Shown: positions 13,040-26,602, counted from the stretch's first letter. The stretch is 64,000 nucleotides of DNA from Plectrocnemia conspersa (GCA_009617715.1 VTFK01000189.1:450097-514096), one strand, 5' to 3'. The notes: generated by a model not told the origin, from the sequence alone. Translations and numbers: made by a program.

Positions 13040-13700
13040 TTTAGAAGAAATTTTACTGAATTGTGTATTTCTAAGGCGCCCTTTGATTCGGGCGCCTTGG
13101 GTATTATAATAAGCTGCCTATCTATTGCTTTTGTAAGCCTTTCCAATAAGCCGATTTACAAAATGAGAACACTATTTATATTTATTTTAAATAATAAGCA
13201 TAATGAGACATTGTTTATATTGGTGGAAGTATTCAAAAGTAGAGTATACACGATTTTTTGCTTTGAAATCCAGCAGCGGCATTACTGTGTCAAAAAGTGC
13301 AAAAAACCGAATCAGGTTTTTTCATCCCACCGTTCTGTAAATAACCTGATTCTCCGCAGCGTCGCGACGCCGATTCTATGACAAACGTCCCACACTGTGT
13401 GCGCAATAATACTACAGCGAAACTTTTTAAGTGGCACAATTCGATTTGTCCGTTGTTTGCGACTGAATTATAACGCAATTTCAGGGGTCGTTCGCTAACA
13501 ACAACACTGCGCGCCAATTCGGGCGATTTGGATTAATTCAATTTGTTCGGGGCAATAGGACGATTAAAAGTTGGTCGAAAATGTAAAAAAATATGCGCAT
13601 GGTGGGATTTTGCAATCAGAACCAATCAAACTTTTCATTAGACGGTTAAAATTTGCGGGCTGGATGCGGACTGAGTTTTAGAAGGGGTTCGTTTGCATTG
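13040..13700. promoter_or_regulatory. GC-richer island, noncoding candidate
   Basis: Opens with GGCGCCCTTTGATTCGGGCG, an imperfect dyad, and has an open plus frame of 106 codons at 13061-13381 and an open minus frame of 75 codons at 13290-13517, neither with a recognisable domain. TTGGATTAATTCAATTTG near 13528 is homeodomain-like. 13701-14280 is AT-rich. Confidence 0.3.
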
Positions 13701-14282
13701 GAGCTTAGTCAATTAATAATATAAAGTATTAATTGGACTTGGTGTGGCGTTTTCCTGTTCTGGGATATTTTATTGTTTGATTTATAAAATGTTTCGTCAA
13801 CACAAAAAATGCGCATAACATTATTAATTAATTAAACAAACCTAGCGTTAAACTAATTCAGATAAAGCACAAATACTTATTTAAAAGTAAAATTTAAGTC
13901 CAAAAATATGTACAAATAAAATTATTAATGCAGTCCAAAAGCTTCTATGTCATGCTCAATATAATTTATATTTTATCAATGACTTGATCAATAAAAGATT
14001 TAAAAGGAGCCTTTTATTGATCCAAGTACATTCAATGAAACACTGTAATAGTCAATCGAAAAAAGATTGCTTCATAGCAAAGTCGATGACTTGACGAATT
14101 GGTCTTGCGTACTTGATCAAAAATATTGCTTTGAAGACGTTAATACAGAAAAGTGACATTTGCAAAAGTGGAAATGAAATGAAAAAAGGAAATGATTCGT
14201 GAAATCCGTTGTGGCGACCACACACAGATGCCTACGTTTGAAATGGTCTTATTCTCAAAACTCGTGTTTATTTACTGTAACT

Positions 14283-14440
14283 AAAATTTCTGAGGACCTC
14301 TCACGGATATCATCCCTGCGCCGGCTTCTCTACCACCGTTCGGAGAAAACATCGCGCCCATAATAGTCTGTTAAAATTGTAATTTAATCTAATAAAACTA
14401 ACTAGATTCCACTAAGCGCCTCACTGGCTACGAAGTCATA
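14283..14440 (+). repeat. Dispersed repeat, module A, copy 1
   Basis: Matches 55850-56010 on the same strand. Shared blocks include TACCACCGTTCGGAGAAAAC (copy 2 CACCACCGCTCGGAGAAAAC), TAATAAAACTAACTAGATTC and TGGCTACGA. In one frame both copies read LRxLxxHRSEKTSR (here LRRLLYHRSEKTSRP then stop), so changes seem to respect a protein frame. It is probably the 3' end of a retroelement or transposon ORF plus its UTR. The family is not recognised. Confidence 0.6.
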
Positions 14441-14459
14441 CCTCTAGAGTCCTCAAACC

Positions 14460-14882
14460 TTAAACCGTAAGCTTCATAAAATTTTCATGTCGTCTGGAAG
14501 AAGTACCGTTACACGAAATAGCATACATTCTTTTCGTTGCATGCGACACCCCTCCCACTTTTATTTCTAGGAGATTGGCGTCAGTCCTGGATTGATAAAT
14601 GAATAAATTTGATAAACCTACAATTCCACTAACTTCATTCCATAATTTTGCTACTTGTGTATCTGTTTTTTTTTTAATTTTGTACAGAATTTCAACGATC
14701 TTTTTCAAACATTTAATTATTATAGTCATTATTAAATGTGTTCCTACTATTGTTGTTACCAAAAGCATTAAAATATTTGTATTTTTTATATGAAAAAACA
14801 TTATTATATAACAAAAATAAAATGGTAAATATTTCTTTAGAAGCGCAGGGTAACACCCCCACGGTGTATGGCTGAGAGGCAA
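14460..14882 (-). other. 140-codon open frame of uncertain status
   Basis: The minus-strand frame begins MPLSHTPWGCYPALLKKYL and includes an isoleucine-rich hydrophobic middle and a polar end. It lies next to module A copy 1, so it may be part of an old mobile element. No domain recognised, no splice signals resolved. The rest, 14883-15990, is AT-rich with two similar AACAAGAACTGA phrases (15059 and 15208) that hint at repeat origin. Confidence 0.15.
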
Positions 14883-15990
14883 ATAGTAATGGATTCTAAT
14901 TAAAATGTAACGGTAAACCGTCGAACTCGAAAGGAAATCTTATGATGCAAACCGTAAACACATTGTCGAAAAAGCAAAAAAAAAAAAACTGTTTCATTTG
15001 AATAACATTCCCATTTATTTGCATGGGTTTTCGCAGGTAAATCTAAGTAACACTCCAACAAGAACTGACTAAGACAATTTCAGCACATTTGTTCATTCAA
15101 TTTTTCGGACCACCTCTGAGACTTTTCGATCTTTAAAAGCACGTTGATCTGTGATTTCTCAGAGGACTACATTCGGCCATAGATACTAACAGCAAGAAAA
15201 GAAGTCGAACAAGAACTGAGACAAAACATTGGAATTTACTATGAACATTTACATATATAATTTTTTTTGTGTTCCATCACCTTTTTTCTTATAAAAATGC
15301 ACTACGTAATTATATTTAGTGTTCCATTTATCAAAGTGTTATAAAAACAATAAATTACATACATTAAAAAGTGGTTTGAACCATTGATATTGTGTGAATT
15401 ACATTAGCGAACAATCATCTAAATACTATTTACTATTTAGAGTTTATGGCAGGTCATGGTTTTAATTTCTGAAACGGGTACAGGATATACCTGAAATACG
15501 TTATATATTATACATATAAATAATAGGTAAGAAGCCTAATTTTTGTGATTTAATAAATTAGACAGTAGGGGATTTAATAAAAAGATTTGTTATAAGTGTT
15601 TACTTATTACTTTTATATTTATTATATTTAAATTCCGGAATTCATGGTGATGAGAACATATGATAATATATCTGGGCAATGGAACACCTGCCATGGTCAC
15701 GAATTATCAGTAAGTATTTAATAAAATAAACAACAGTATCACTGACAAATTATAGAATCGTTCAGAAGTTCTCATCGCAATGAATCCCATAATTTAGTTA
15801 ATATTTATAACCTATTAATTTATATACTTTTTGTATGTAACGACAACATAAAAAATATTTCAGTAAAGAAACATACGGACCATAATAAATCCAAATATAA
15901 ATTTAAATCATCGCAATTTGTCTGTTGCGAAAAGTGATAGCAACCTTAGGTAAAATAGTGAAAAAAAACAGATACACTGTGTTCAAAATT

Positions 15991-16050
15991 ACCCTTCTAT
16001 TTGGAACTAGCTTCCAAGAATTCCTTCTATTTAGAACTAGCTTCCAAGAA
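15991..16050. repeat. 30-bp tandem duplication
   Basis: Two adjacent 30-bp units (15991-16020 and 16021-16050), both ending CTAGCTTCCAAGAA, with about three differences. The second unit runs towards module B copy 1. It looks like local slippage within an old repeat. Confidence 0.85.
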
Positions 16051-16082
16051 GTCTGAGCTTCCGATTTGTAACTCATGATATT

Positions 16083-16180
16083 TCATCGAGACGGAGATGA
16101 AAGCGAAAACAGCCATTCTCTCTTCACGTCAATCTAAATTCAGCTACGATATCTAGAATCCATAGTTCAACCCAAACTTC
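16083..16180 (+). repeat. Dispersed repeat, module B, copy 1
   Basis: Aligns by eye with 57187-57290: CATCGAGACGGA, GAAAACAGCC, TCTTCACGT, AGCTACGATATCT and AGTTCAA recur in order with matching spacing and scattered substitutions. It lies 1.8 kb downstream of module A copy 1 on the same strand. Confidence 0.55.
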
Positions 16181-16189
16181 GGGGCTACT

Positions 16190-19100
16190 CTATTATTCAG
16201 ACGCGAACACGACTATGGGGACACGGATATATGTATATGTAACAACTCAAAATTACTACACAATGGACATTAATAACAAAGAAACTTTTCTTGTAAAAAT
16301 AAACACAATGTACACTAAGGACAGGACACATTAACACAACAATACTCAACTTACTAATATAAAATAATAAATTACATCAATCAGTTTATAAAAATGCACA
16401 TAAAATATTTTACCTCAAATTTAAGTAAGACACATTGAAAATTATCAACGCATTTCTTTTGCATAGTGACATTTTTCCGATATTTATTGTACTCTACTTT
16501 AGTTTGCTTTAACAAAATAATGAATAATTAAAAACACCAGATTTTTAAATCACATTTAAATCAAATTTCAAATGTCTAAAGCCTACATTTTTATACACGT
16601 CTGTTTTTAATTAAATTAAATAAAAATTAAAACCTTTCTATACCAAAAAAAAATCTGACTTAAATATAAATCGGTATGTATTAACACAGATTGGCATTTT
16701 GAGCCGGTGATCTAGTGTCTCGTTATCCCCAGGATAAATCACTCCTAACCTTATAACGACCACTAAAGATTGCTCGTAACTTTGAAACTCACATACATAC
16801 ATTATGAATATTATCAAAGCCGCAATCTTGATCATATGCACATTAAATGCAGAGGCATGAAACCATGACTCTATAAATAATTGTATTAATCTTCACATTT
16901 TCATTATTCACTTAAGCTATCAAATACATGTTCTGCAAACATTTCATATACTGGACGACCATTGTACTGGAGCAAATACTAGGAAAACGCGGCGCATTGT
17001 GAGAGCGTGAATAATGATGGATACGTAATAATGTTTGAGTGTATTTTTACTATTTAGTATGCGTGCCATAGTGGCGCATTTCGCATATGAGCTACGTGAC
17101 TGTGACGAGCGCCATTTGTACCAGAAACGAATATGGCAACACTGTCGTGCCGAAACGTCGACGAATTTGTCAAACTCATCTTAAGGAACATGGAAACGAT
17201 GTTGCATATATATTTTTTTTAATAATGTGTTGCATGTCAGTGAATACCTACGTGGGGAAGTAACTAAGGATGTTCGAAGGCAGTACATAGAATTATTGGT
17301 ATTATGGCTATGCATGAATACAAATGCTACTCTCGAACATGGATTGAATTAATATATTTATGACAGATAAAATAAATTTAAATAAGCAGAATACCTTAAT
17401 CTATCTATTGGCTACGTGACTCTGAAGTATGTATTTTTAGCTTTATATGCTGATAGATTATCTATTTTTTTATTTTTAAGAAAAAGCTCTATACTTGACT
17501 GCGAATAATTGATTACAGCTTAATGTAAATATTCATGTTTAATTAAAATTTGTAAATAGATTATAAAATAAACATTTTAATCCATTTCTTTATTCGTTCG
17601 ATCAGTGAATCGACAGCTACAAATTGACTCTACCTTTAAAAATAAAGGCTTAAAATAATTATTTCGGAACTCCAAAAATAGATATAAACGAGAAGCTTTT
17701 CATTAAAGTTACATTATAATATACAAAATTAATAAATACGTAGTATATATAATTGCAATATATTGTGATTTATTATATTATATTACAAGGTGTTTCTAAG
17801 AAATTATAATAATATTTTTAATGTAAATCTGGTATACGAAAATAGACGTTAGACAATAAAGTTCCATAACCATTTATAACAACATAAAACGATATATGTA
17901 CAATATATTTTAAATACATACAAGATATTTGCTAAAAGGCTATTCATACTAAATTATTAAATTTATTTTTGAAATGTACAAGAAAATCACGGTTATTCTA
18001 AATCTTTAATTTAAACAAATATTTGAAGTTAGAAGCTTATAAGAAAGTTTTTAAGCTACCTATATTTTTTGATTGAATAAATTTAACTCTAAAGAGTAAT
18101 GAAACCAAAAAAAAAAGAGGAGACGAAAACCAAATCTTGGATTGTTAGAGCCAATAAAAACAGCTATTTTTAATTGTGACTTTTCAGGAGCTCAAAACAT
18201 TTTTCCTAAGATTCGTCTTTGAAAGCTTCAAATAAAAGCTAACATTTGTATACAACTTATTTGTGATTAATTGCTCATTATTTCTATTCACTTTATCAAT
18301 AAAAATATTGTCATATCGTTAAGGAATATATAGGGCCCTAATTTTTTACAAATATATAGGGCTTTATATATGTCTAAAATTAAGCATACATTATACTAGG
18401 GTTTTTCAAATATTTCTTTTGATTGAACCATTTTTAAATCCAAAAATCTCAACGAAATACTTTGTTTATTATCTACAGTATGCAATACATAAAAAAGCAA
18501 TTACAATATATAATTATTAATTTTTAAACATAACACAAAATAAAAATGCAAATCTTCTTACAATTAGGCACAACAATATAAAGTAAAAAAATTATAAAAC
18601 AAACATTCTTCACATGAAAATGTTGTAGTACGCCAAAAAAAAAACAATAATAGCTTGTTTTGGCAAACTGGAATACTGATCTTTGTATTTTTGTTTTAAA
18701 TTAAGGTCAGTTATTAAATCTAGTAGGTTTTCAAAATTACTTGCACTTGTGCTTGCTGGCTTAGCTGTAACGGAAAATGGATTTCAAACCCAGAAATAGT
18801 TTACGAAAAATATTTTAGAAAAGTGGTTTTTAAGTCATGTAAGTGTTCCAAACTTTTTAATATGCTTTAGAATTTAATCGAATCAAACATTAATATAGGG
18901 CAAGAAAACAACAAAAATTATTCAGTTAAACTGTAAAAATCTAATACAATAAAACGTACTTCGGACATAATGGACAAAATATCCAGTCAAATGTAAAAAC
19001 TGTTAAAAACATCCTGCTAATGTTAGAAATGTTTAAATCCTACTATCACCGTTTGTAAATAATGTTCTGCGCATGATAATCACATCATACCTCTAATTAT
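16190..19100. other. AT-rich stretch, no gene seen
   Basis: Mostly low-complexity AT-rich DNA. A compact richer patch at 17085-17185 includes GCGCCATTTGTACC and ATATGGCAACACTG. No frame, RNA gene or clear repeat otherwise. Confidence 0.6.
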
Positions 19101-19111
19101 ATACCTACATA

Positions 19112-19577
19112 AAAAACCGGAACCGGGGCGCCGGGTACCCGCGTATTTTTAAAGAAACTGAAAACCGGGTAATGTTTAAAAATTGCCTGGTTCTTCTCAT
19201 TACAATATAATGTTAATTTTTTTTTAAATTTTTAAAATTAAAGAAACAAAATTATCCGACTTTTTTTCTATTTTACAAAACCGATTTAGAGATTATTTTA
19301 ACCCGTCCGGGCAATGATTTTCGGTGCTTCCAAGAAATCCGTTAAAATTACAGCTGAATACAGAGTAGGTAGGTGATAAGCAGGGTATCGAAAGGTAAAA
19401 TTAATTATGATTAAAATTTAAGATAATTCTAGATAAAATTAAAAATTCAATATATATAACATTCGTAAATTTCAACTCCGGGTCAGTATATAATAGTTGA
19501 CAAAAATTACCCGGAACCGAACCGGGTGCCCGGTTCTTTTATAAAATTACCCGAGAACCGGGTAGTTGGATGCCCTA
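19112..19577. mobile_element. hAT-like non-autonomous element with CCGGGT subterminal repeats
   Basis: The right end reads, on the minus strand, TAGGGCATCCAACTACCCGG, a hAT-style terminus. CCTACATA flanks both sides (19104-19111 and 19578-19585), a possible 8-bp target duplication. Both ends are rich in ACCGGGTA/CCCGGTT motifs (19114-19140, 19165-19190, 19500-19565). The left end lacks the expected TAGGGCATCC start, so about 14 bases seem lost or changed there. No transposase fragment was seen. Flank and motif structure support the call; the damaged left end keeps it tentative. Confidence 0.6.
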
Positions 19578-19769
19578 CCTACATACAAATAAAGCGCATT
19601 TTCAATGATTATTTATTTTAATTTAATAGAAAAACTTTCTGTGAAGTAAAGTTTTATACCTAAATCATATTTTTTTTAGGTCACATAATATTTTCAATCC
19701 ATTTATGGAAAACTCACTAGCATTGTATTGTGCTGTTTATTTTTTTAACTAAGAAAACCTACTTTTATA

Positions 19770-19835
19770 TAACGGACTTTAGGCTTTAACAGACATCCCT
19801 AACCCGCATTAGTCCGTTTTATCGAGGGTTCACTG
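19770..19835. mobile_element. Right end of a pogo/Tigger-like element
   Basis: Read on the minus strand from 19835 this gives CAGTGAACCCTCGATAAAAC, then GGACTAATGCGGG and AAAGTCCGTTAT, next to a TA at 19836-19837. The pattern CAGTGAACCCTCG...AACGGAC is, as I remember it, typical of pogo/Tigger-type termini in insects. No matching left end was found upstream within a few kb, so length and content are unknown. Phrases such as ACTTCGGACATAATGGAC near 18958-18975 may be the same element with the 19112-19577 hAT nested in it, but this is a guess. Confidence 0.45.
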
Positions 19836-19839
19836 TATT

Positions 19840-21035
19840 GTAGTTTTTTCTTAAAAGATGAAAATTTTCTCGTAATGATAAGTCAATTTTATAATACTTT
19901 GTAAAAAAGCTGCCAGATATGCGAGATTTAGTAAGTCGTGAAGGATTTGTTAAAATTTAATAGAAATATGCCCTGAATTATTCTGTATCTTAAAAAAGAG
20001 CAATAATTCACGATGACACTAACACACTAACTTCAATATGTATTAAACTTGTGTTATATTTACTACCCATTTTATCGCATAACATTTTGAATACTCTGGT
20101 TTAAAGTGGTTATATTTTAGATAATGATTACCATAGGTTATTTTTTTTATTTATATTAAAAAAATATATCACTAAAATACTTTGTGTTTTGAAATTACTA
20201 CAGATTTAATAGCTATACCTAATTGAAATTTACAGAAAAATTATATTATATTGATGCATTGCTTTGTATCTGACAAAAAAAATATTTTTTAAAGCTGCTT
20301 GACCATTCATTTTTGTTAAAAAAATAATCTACTAAACCTATTCGGATTATAGGCAACTTATAATCTAGTTAAGTACTTGCAAATATAGTCGGATATACAA
20401 AATAATGTAGTGTGTTATTAGTAGATAAGGACTCTTCGCGTCTATGTGTCTAGTAAACTGACGCGTGTGCCATCTATCGTCGTCGCCAACGCAATTTGAT
20501 TATATGTTGCTTTAACATTATTCTGATGTATACAGAAATAACGAGAGCCTGTTATCGAAATAAAAATGAATAACGAAAGAGATCTAAGCTTTTGACTTAA
20601 AAAAAATGATAGTCCATTCAATTTAGAAGAAATGCTAATATTAAACGTTGCAGTTTATAATAAAAAATAACGCTTTTCGCGCATATTTATATATCAAAGA
20701 TTTAAGATCATAATAGCTTACTGCCTTATAATTTATAATATAATTTCTAACTGATACATGAAACGTATTGCTAACAAGTAAACCTAGTAACTATAAAAAT
20801 CACTTTCAACAGAGTTTTACATCAATGTAAAGTCACGAAACATTATCCAGATACTGATTGATAGCAACAGCCCCTAAGGTCAGTATCATTCAATATGCTT
20901 GCACTATTTAATCAGGTTTAATTTCACGTAGGTAGACTCTAGCAGATATTCGTACATGTGCACAAATGTGTAACCATATGGTTAGGGTGCGATTATAAAG
21001 GGTTAACTTGCAGTATTAAACAATAGCCTTTGAAC
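19840..21035. other. AT-rich stretch, no gene seen
   Basis: No frame above 60 codons and no recognised repeat. A small patch near 20440-20500 (GCCATCTATCGTCGTCGCC) is GC-richer. Confidence 0.6.
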
Positions 21036-21039
21036 GTAG

Positions 21040-21430
21040 ATCAAAATCTATAGGGACCGACGTTGTCCATAGCTAGTGGCTCAAATTTTGAATTGCACTG
21101 TATCCCACACACTTCGAAACAATTAAGCATTTACAAAAGCGTTTGCAAATTGAACAGCACGCGCGCCTGGAGCGTACAAACTGGGGGCGCCCGTTTAAAA
21201 TTCCGCCGCTGGCGGTTGCCATCCAGGCGTAATCCGTTCCCCTTATGGTACACCGCCATACGAGCGACACTTACGGGCCGAAAGCTTCTCAGATTTCCGC
21301 GCGACGAATACGGAATACCGCCAAAGGTATTTATCCACGCGTAAGTAGCAAGGTCGCCAATTTGTCGTCGAGCGACATATGCGATGTACCGGAAAAATGA
21401 GTACGCAATGTGACATCTCGGGTACAATAT
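21040..21430. promoter_or_regulatory. GC-richer island, noncoding candidate
   Basis: Among the most GC-rich blocks (GCACGCGCGCCTGGAGCG, CCGCCGCTGGCGGTTGCC). Frames are open on both strands (21063-21344 plus, 21131-21487 minus, 21073-21270 minus), which points to high G+C rather than coding. No splice signals fit. Confidence 0.35.
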
Positions 21431-24400
21431 AGAAATATTATTTTTCATATCTTTTATTTTCTTCTCTATCACTACAAAAGATTGCAATAATATCGAAAAA
21501 ACAGTTAATACCGGTATTAACTATTTTTGGAACAACAAAATTTGGAACATTTTCTTTGAGGATATTAAAAGATCTAGTAACTATTGTCGTTTTTGTATTT
21601 TTTAAAAATATAATAAACAAGAAGGAAAAATTTCGACTCAGGTTTCCGACTTTATGACCAATTATCCGTCTGATTATTTATAAATATTTCGTATTTCAAG
21701 CAATCATTTGAACATTCAGGTACTTCTAAAAATATTTTATACGCTGATCTTTTATTGTGTAATCTACGAAAACCATTAAAAATCAATATGACTTATTTTG
21801 TTATCAAATTAAATGACATTAATTACGCACATTATGTTTTTTGTGCGATAACCTTATGTCTATACTTGAATATTAAAATATATGTTGTCATAACACTCGG
21901 CATAATATCCTTAAAAACGATTTTTTTATTACGAGGCATTTTTTTGCAAAAATAAGGTTATAATTAAAGACATTTAGCATATTTATTAACTAATAAAAAA
22001 AGCCAGTACCCAATAGGAAATTAAATAGGTCGTGTTAATCTGTAACATACGAATAAATACGCTAGATAAAATAGGTTTATTTAAATCTATGTCTTTTCGC
22101 TAGAACAGTTAGTTCTAAAAAGGTTAAGCACACTGTGAGTAACATCAATAGCCAATTAAATAGCGTGTTTTTCTCGGCCTCGCCTAGTAGTTCTCAAACA
22201 TTTTATACTCTCAGTGCCCTTGCTCATCGTTCTCTATGTTAAATCATAGCAAATTACTTCGCAAAATTACAAATATTTTGCAATATTAAAGGATTAGATA
22301 AATACATTAACAGTAATTACCTAGCCTAGAGGTTTCTGAAAACAGTTGGTTACTTAGTGTTTTTTCTATGAATCAATAAAGTTAAAGTTTGAAGTGATTT
22401 TTAACCACAGACATAAATATTTTTAATAAAATTAAAAAAAAAAAAAACATTAACCAAGTACATTGAAGTAAAGTCAATTAAAACGTGTCACATATAATGG
22501 TAGTTAAAATATTGGAAAAATGTATGAGACTCATGAAAATTCAAGGTGTATTACCAGCAGTTGTGTGAAACATCTCAATTTATCATGTGTTATTGAACCA
22601 GTTATGCTAACGGAAAACCTTCTACACACTTTTGAAATAAACCGTCATCAGTTCCATGACTCTTTTTATCAGAAATGGAAGCCGAATATCCTGACTTGCT
22701 CTACCATACAGCAGTTTAATAGCTTAGTCATGGTAAATTTAATATATTTTGAACTTTGAGGAGCGATCAAAATTTTTCGTAGCGAGAAAAACCCGCTTTA
22801 AGATATAATTATCTAATACTGAATAGCTTTATTTTTTTTTGCTACAGATATCATGGGATTTTGTAACAAATTTAATCTAAAACTCCAAGGAAAAACAGTG
22901 TTAATATGTGAAACTGCGACTGAAAATTTTTTTCAGGCCAGCCGAACCTAAAATATTTTTATATTAACAGATACTAAATCATGGTTAATTATTTAGTTAA
23001 AAAATAATAATAAACATATACAATATGCTTTTTTTATTATAGAAGATTTATAAAATCCGTTTTATCAGTATCTGTGTCATTCACCTTAAATAAATTTACA
23101 TTAAGAGTTGTTGAAAAGATAGAGAAAGGTATTTAATGATTGCAAGTAACAAAAAATAAATTTAACATGTTTTATTTCAACGGTGTAAGATTTTTTTGAG
23201 TAATTACTTATATGTGCAAATAGTATTTATAGAAAATGGAATGTTTTGTAGCAAGTTACACTGAGTGGATGTGGAATTTTAAAATTCTATATTTTATGAT
23301 TTGTCATTTATTCGCGCATCTATTTTTTGGTAAAAAGACGATTAGTTCCAAATATTAAAAACATGAAAGAAGGTGACGCATGATTGCAGATATCCAATAA
23401 AAATATATCTTACAAATTTCTGCCATATGTGTCGATTTACGATTCACAGAAATGTTGAAGGTATACCTAATCAAATCGTATTGTAGATGAAACTTTTTGT
23501 GCTAATTAACCGAAAGATAACGCTGCAAATCAATACCACAAGACTCCCTTAATAAAAAATATGTATTATATTGTTAGTTTTACATTTTTCTAAGTTACGT
23601 CAGAAACGTTTTTACATGATTAGGTTTTTTACCAAAATTATATTCTAGTATGCATATATGATATAAAATAATAAGAAAATAGAGTCAATTATTTCTCATT
23701 TATTTTTCAGATCAATATTATTTTAATATGTGGCGGCTCTTGGTTAAATAGTTGGATATAAATATATATAATATTATAAATTATAATATAAATATATACA
23801 TATAATATTATAAAAATACTTCCAAAGCGTATTACGTTAGACAGTGTACATTTATAAAATAATATTTCGGCAGCACCCAAATCGCCAAATGTAGGTATTA
23901 TATTAATAATATTCGCGATACATAGAAAATTTACTATATCTCGAAGTTTTCTTTCCAGAAAATGCGGATTTAAAGAAAATTACACAAATACTGCTACTTG
24001 TTTATTTTATTATGTAAGTAATGGTTTGTATGCTCGTAGTAATATTTATATTTACATATATATATATAATTATGTATTTAATAATACGTTTTTTTTAAGT
24101 CTACGTAAATTGTTTCATATTGTTTTTGTTTTTGATAAGATTCATGAATATATTTATGTGTATCCGGAAAAAAAATTGGAAATATCCGAAAAATATATTT
24201 TAATGCGCCTCTGAATATTTAATAATATACCTTAAAGATATTTAAATGAAAAATAAATATTGATGGCTTAACAAGAATACCAACACAGTATGGTTTAATA
24301 ATATTTTACTTATCGAAATTAAATAATATTTTTTTTATCGACAGCTATTTTTACAAATAATATGAAGTAAACTGAAGAATTATTTTACAGTATGGATTTT

Positions 24401-25855
24401 ATTGACCTTTTTTTATATAAGTATGTATAAAAATATTTAGAGTTAGATTGCAATATTAATCAAAAATAAGATTAACACTAATATTAAAAGCTTTCTATAT
24501 GATATTTCAATGACCATATAATTTATAGTACCCAAGAGAAACACTATTCAAACAAAAAAAAAACGTAAAAATTAATTATGCATCTTTATTGATAGCAACT
24601 GAAACTCTAGTACGTTATCAGAATAACGCAGGTCATAAAGGAGTCTATGTCGAGGCAACTTCTTTAGGACTAGATAGCGATAATCAGTTAAAAATTAACT
24701 AGCTGAAGAAACATATTTTTATACAACAAATCCTTGCATTAGCTAATCGATATTTGACTAGGGATTCTGTTTCGAGATAACTCGGGACTTCTTAACTTTT
24801 GTGACGTCTCGTGTCCCGCGACTTTCAAGTAAATTTACTCAAAACTCAAGACTTTCTGAATTTCTAGTGAAAAAGTGGAACTCCTACTGAAAGAGCTGAA
24901 ACTGATACAATTTTATCACTAAAAATGTTTTTAGTGCTTAAAAAATAAACAGCTCATTAGTTTAAAACATTTTTTAAAAAACCCGACTATGTTGCCAATA
25001 AAAACTATTTTTTTAGTTGTTTCTAAAAATATAATATTATGCCTTTTTTTTTTCATTGTAAGTAATCTGCTTCTCTAATCTTCATAATATTAAAATCATC
25101 AGATAGTAACAAAAACATTGCACAATCTTGAAAGATGTTTTATTCAACAAATTGTTTTCATAGAATGATTAAAAAGTAAAGATTTTCTACTGATTCTTTC
25201 CTTGAATGGTAATATCTCTCAATGAAATTTACGTGAATTTAAGATTTCATAGAAAGAATTTTTTTTATTTAGCATGAGATATGTGAAAAACACTTGTGTT
25301 AAATGTCCGTGGCAACAAAAAAGAGGTGCACTTATGATTTTTAAATAAACATCAAATGATCATTTTTTATTTCTCAATTTTTTAATGGTAAAATAAGATT
25401 AATTTCAACACGTAAAAACACAATAGGAGTCAATGTTAAAAGTGAGATTCAAACAATCATCTTAAGTAAAGCATTAACATTATATAGAGATGGTTTTAAT
25501 GTATGGAGTTTTGGATTCTTTGAAATGTAATTAATAAATCTTGTTCAACGCATTATATTGAGAACAATACAATATGCTAAAATTCGCACTAGTTGCTTCT
25601 AAACTGAAACCAACTAAAAAAGGCAATGTTCTGTGTTTCGTAAAATATAGATAGTCTCACATTTACATAATTTAATATTAATAACATTAAACAAAGACAA
25701 AAAAATATAGACCTGAATCAGTAAATAGAAAAAGAATGCTATGATTGAAGCATTTATATTAATATCAAACTTTCAGTTACTAAGGAAGTTATATATTCTA
25801 AATAAATAAATGTTTTTGAATCGCAATCATGCTTAAACGGAAATTTTTTTTTATA
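21431..25855. other. AT-rich stretch, no gene seen
   Basis: Long AT-rich filler with poly-A/T runs (for example 22435-22446) and TA-rich low complexity near 23755-23820 and 24050-24070. The frames present (such as 22520-22759) look like chance. Confidence 0.6.
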
Positions 25856-25857
25856 AA

Positions 25858-26300
25858 TTATGACTTGGAGTTTGGCCACTCTGTCTCTCTGGTCGGCTCA
25901 AATTTCCTTAAACATTCGTACGTGCTGAACGCGAAAACATTCTCATTCGTCAGACTTTGCAGATTGGATACCTTCTGGAAGCAACTGCCTACTCCAGTAG
26001 TCGTATAAGTAAATGAGGCGTTCAGTTCTCGGGCTCGAGTGTGCAGGGTCTCAATTGGCATATAAAAACCTTACACTTACACGTCATAACGCGAGGAATG
26101 CGCACATACACATGACTCACCTTTCAACAAATATTGTTTTTTTTTATGCGTATATAAGACCTGGCATAAAATCGAGACTAACTTGAGAAATACCTGAGAA
26201 TTGCTGCCATTCAAAGCACAGTTCAAACGGCGTTAAACTTTACGCGAAAGCCATCAACTCTGAATGGAGTTTAATTACTGCTTTAGAATCGTTTTTAATC
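25858..26300. promoter_or_regulatory. GC-richer island downstream of the candidate 26.6 kb exon
   Basis: A minus-strand frame at 25858-26061 (begins MPIETLHTRARELNASFTY) has coding-like composition and a GTGAGT donor lies at 26120-26115, but donor and frame do not combine into an exon. It could be transcribed 3' sequence, an unplaced exon or a regulatory block. Confidence 0.25.
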
Positions 26301-26393
26301 GATTTAGGAAAATCTTTAGACTTTAAATAAATTTGAGTGGGCTCGTAATATGGGATAATTATTAATAATTTACAGAAGCTCAGTGTAGATAAT

Positions 26394-26399
26394 TTTATT
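26394..26399 (-). terminator. AATAAA, possible poly(A) signal for the 26.6 kb candidate exon
   Basis: Minus-strand AATAAA about 200 bases past the stop codon at 26605-26603. The position is sensible for a 3' UTR, but this hexamer occurs often by chance at this base composition. Confidence 0.2.
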
Positions 26400-26602
26400 A
26401 CACATGAAAACGTTAATTATCGCCGAAATGTTAAAGGTCGCGGTGTGTTGTGCGTAATCTAGATAAATTTAAAGCAGACCCGCTTTAACATAATACATAA
26501 TGGTAATTTTCTTAAACACGCATTACCTGGTGGCATTCCGACGTATATTATTATAATAATTAATGCTGAATTTTATACGTGTAATCACAACTTTAAATCC
26601 TA

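Noticed and set aside
16405..16485. Short minus-strand exon-like frame ending TTTGAG|GTAAAA
   Set aside because: The donor lacks +5 G, the frame is under 20 codons, and there is no upstream support.
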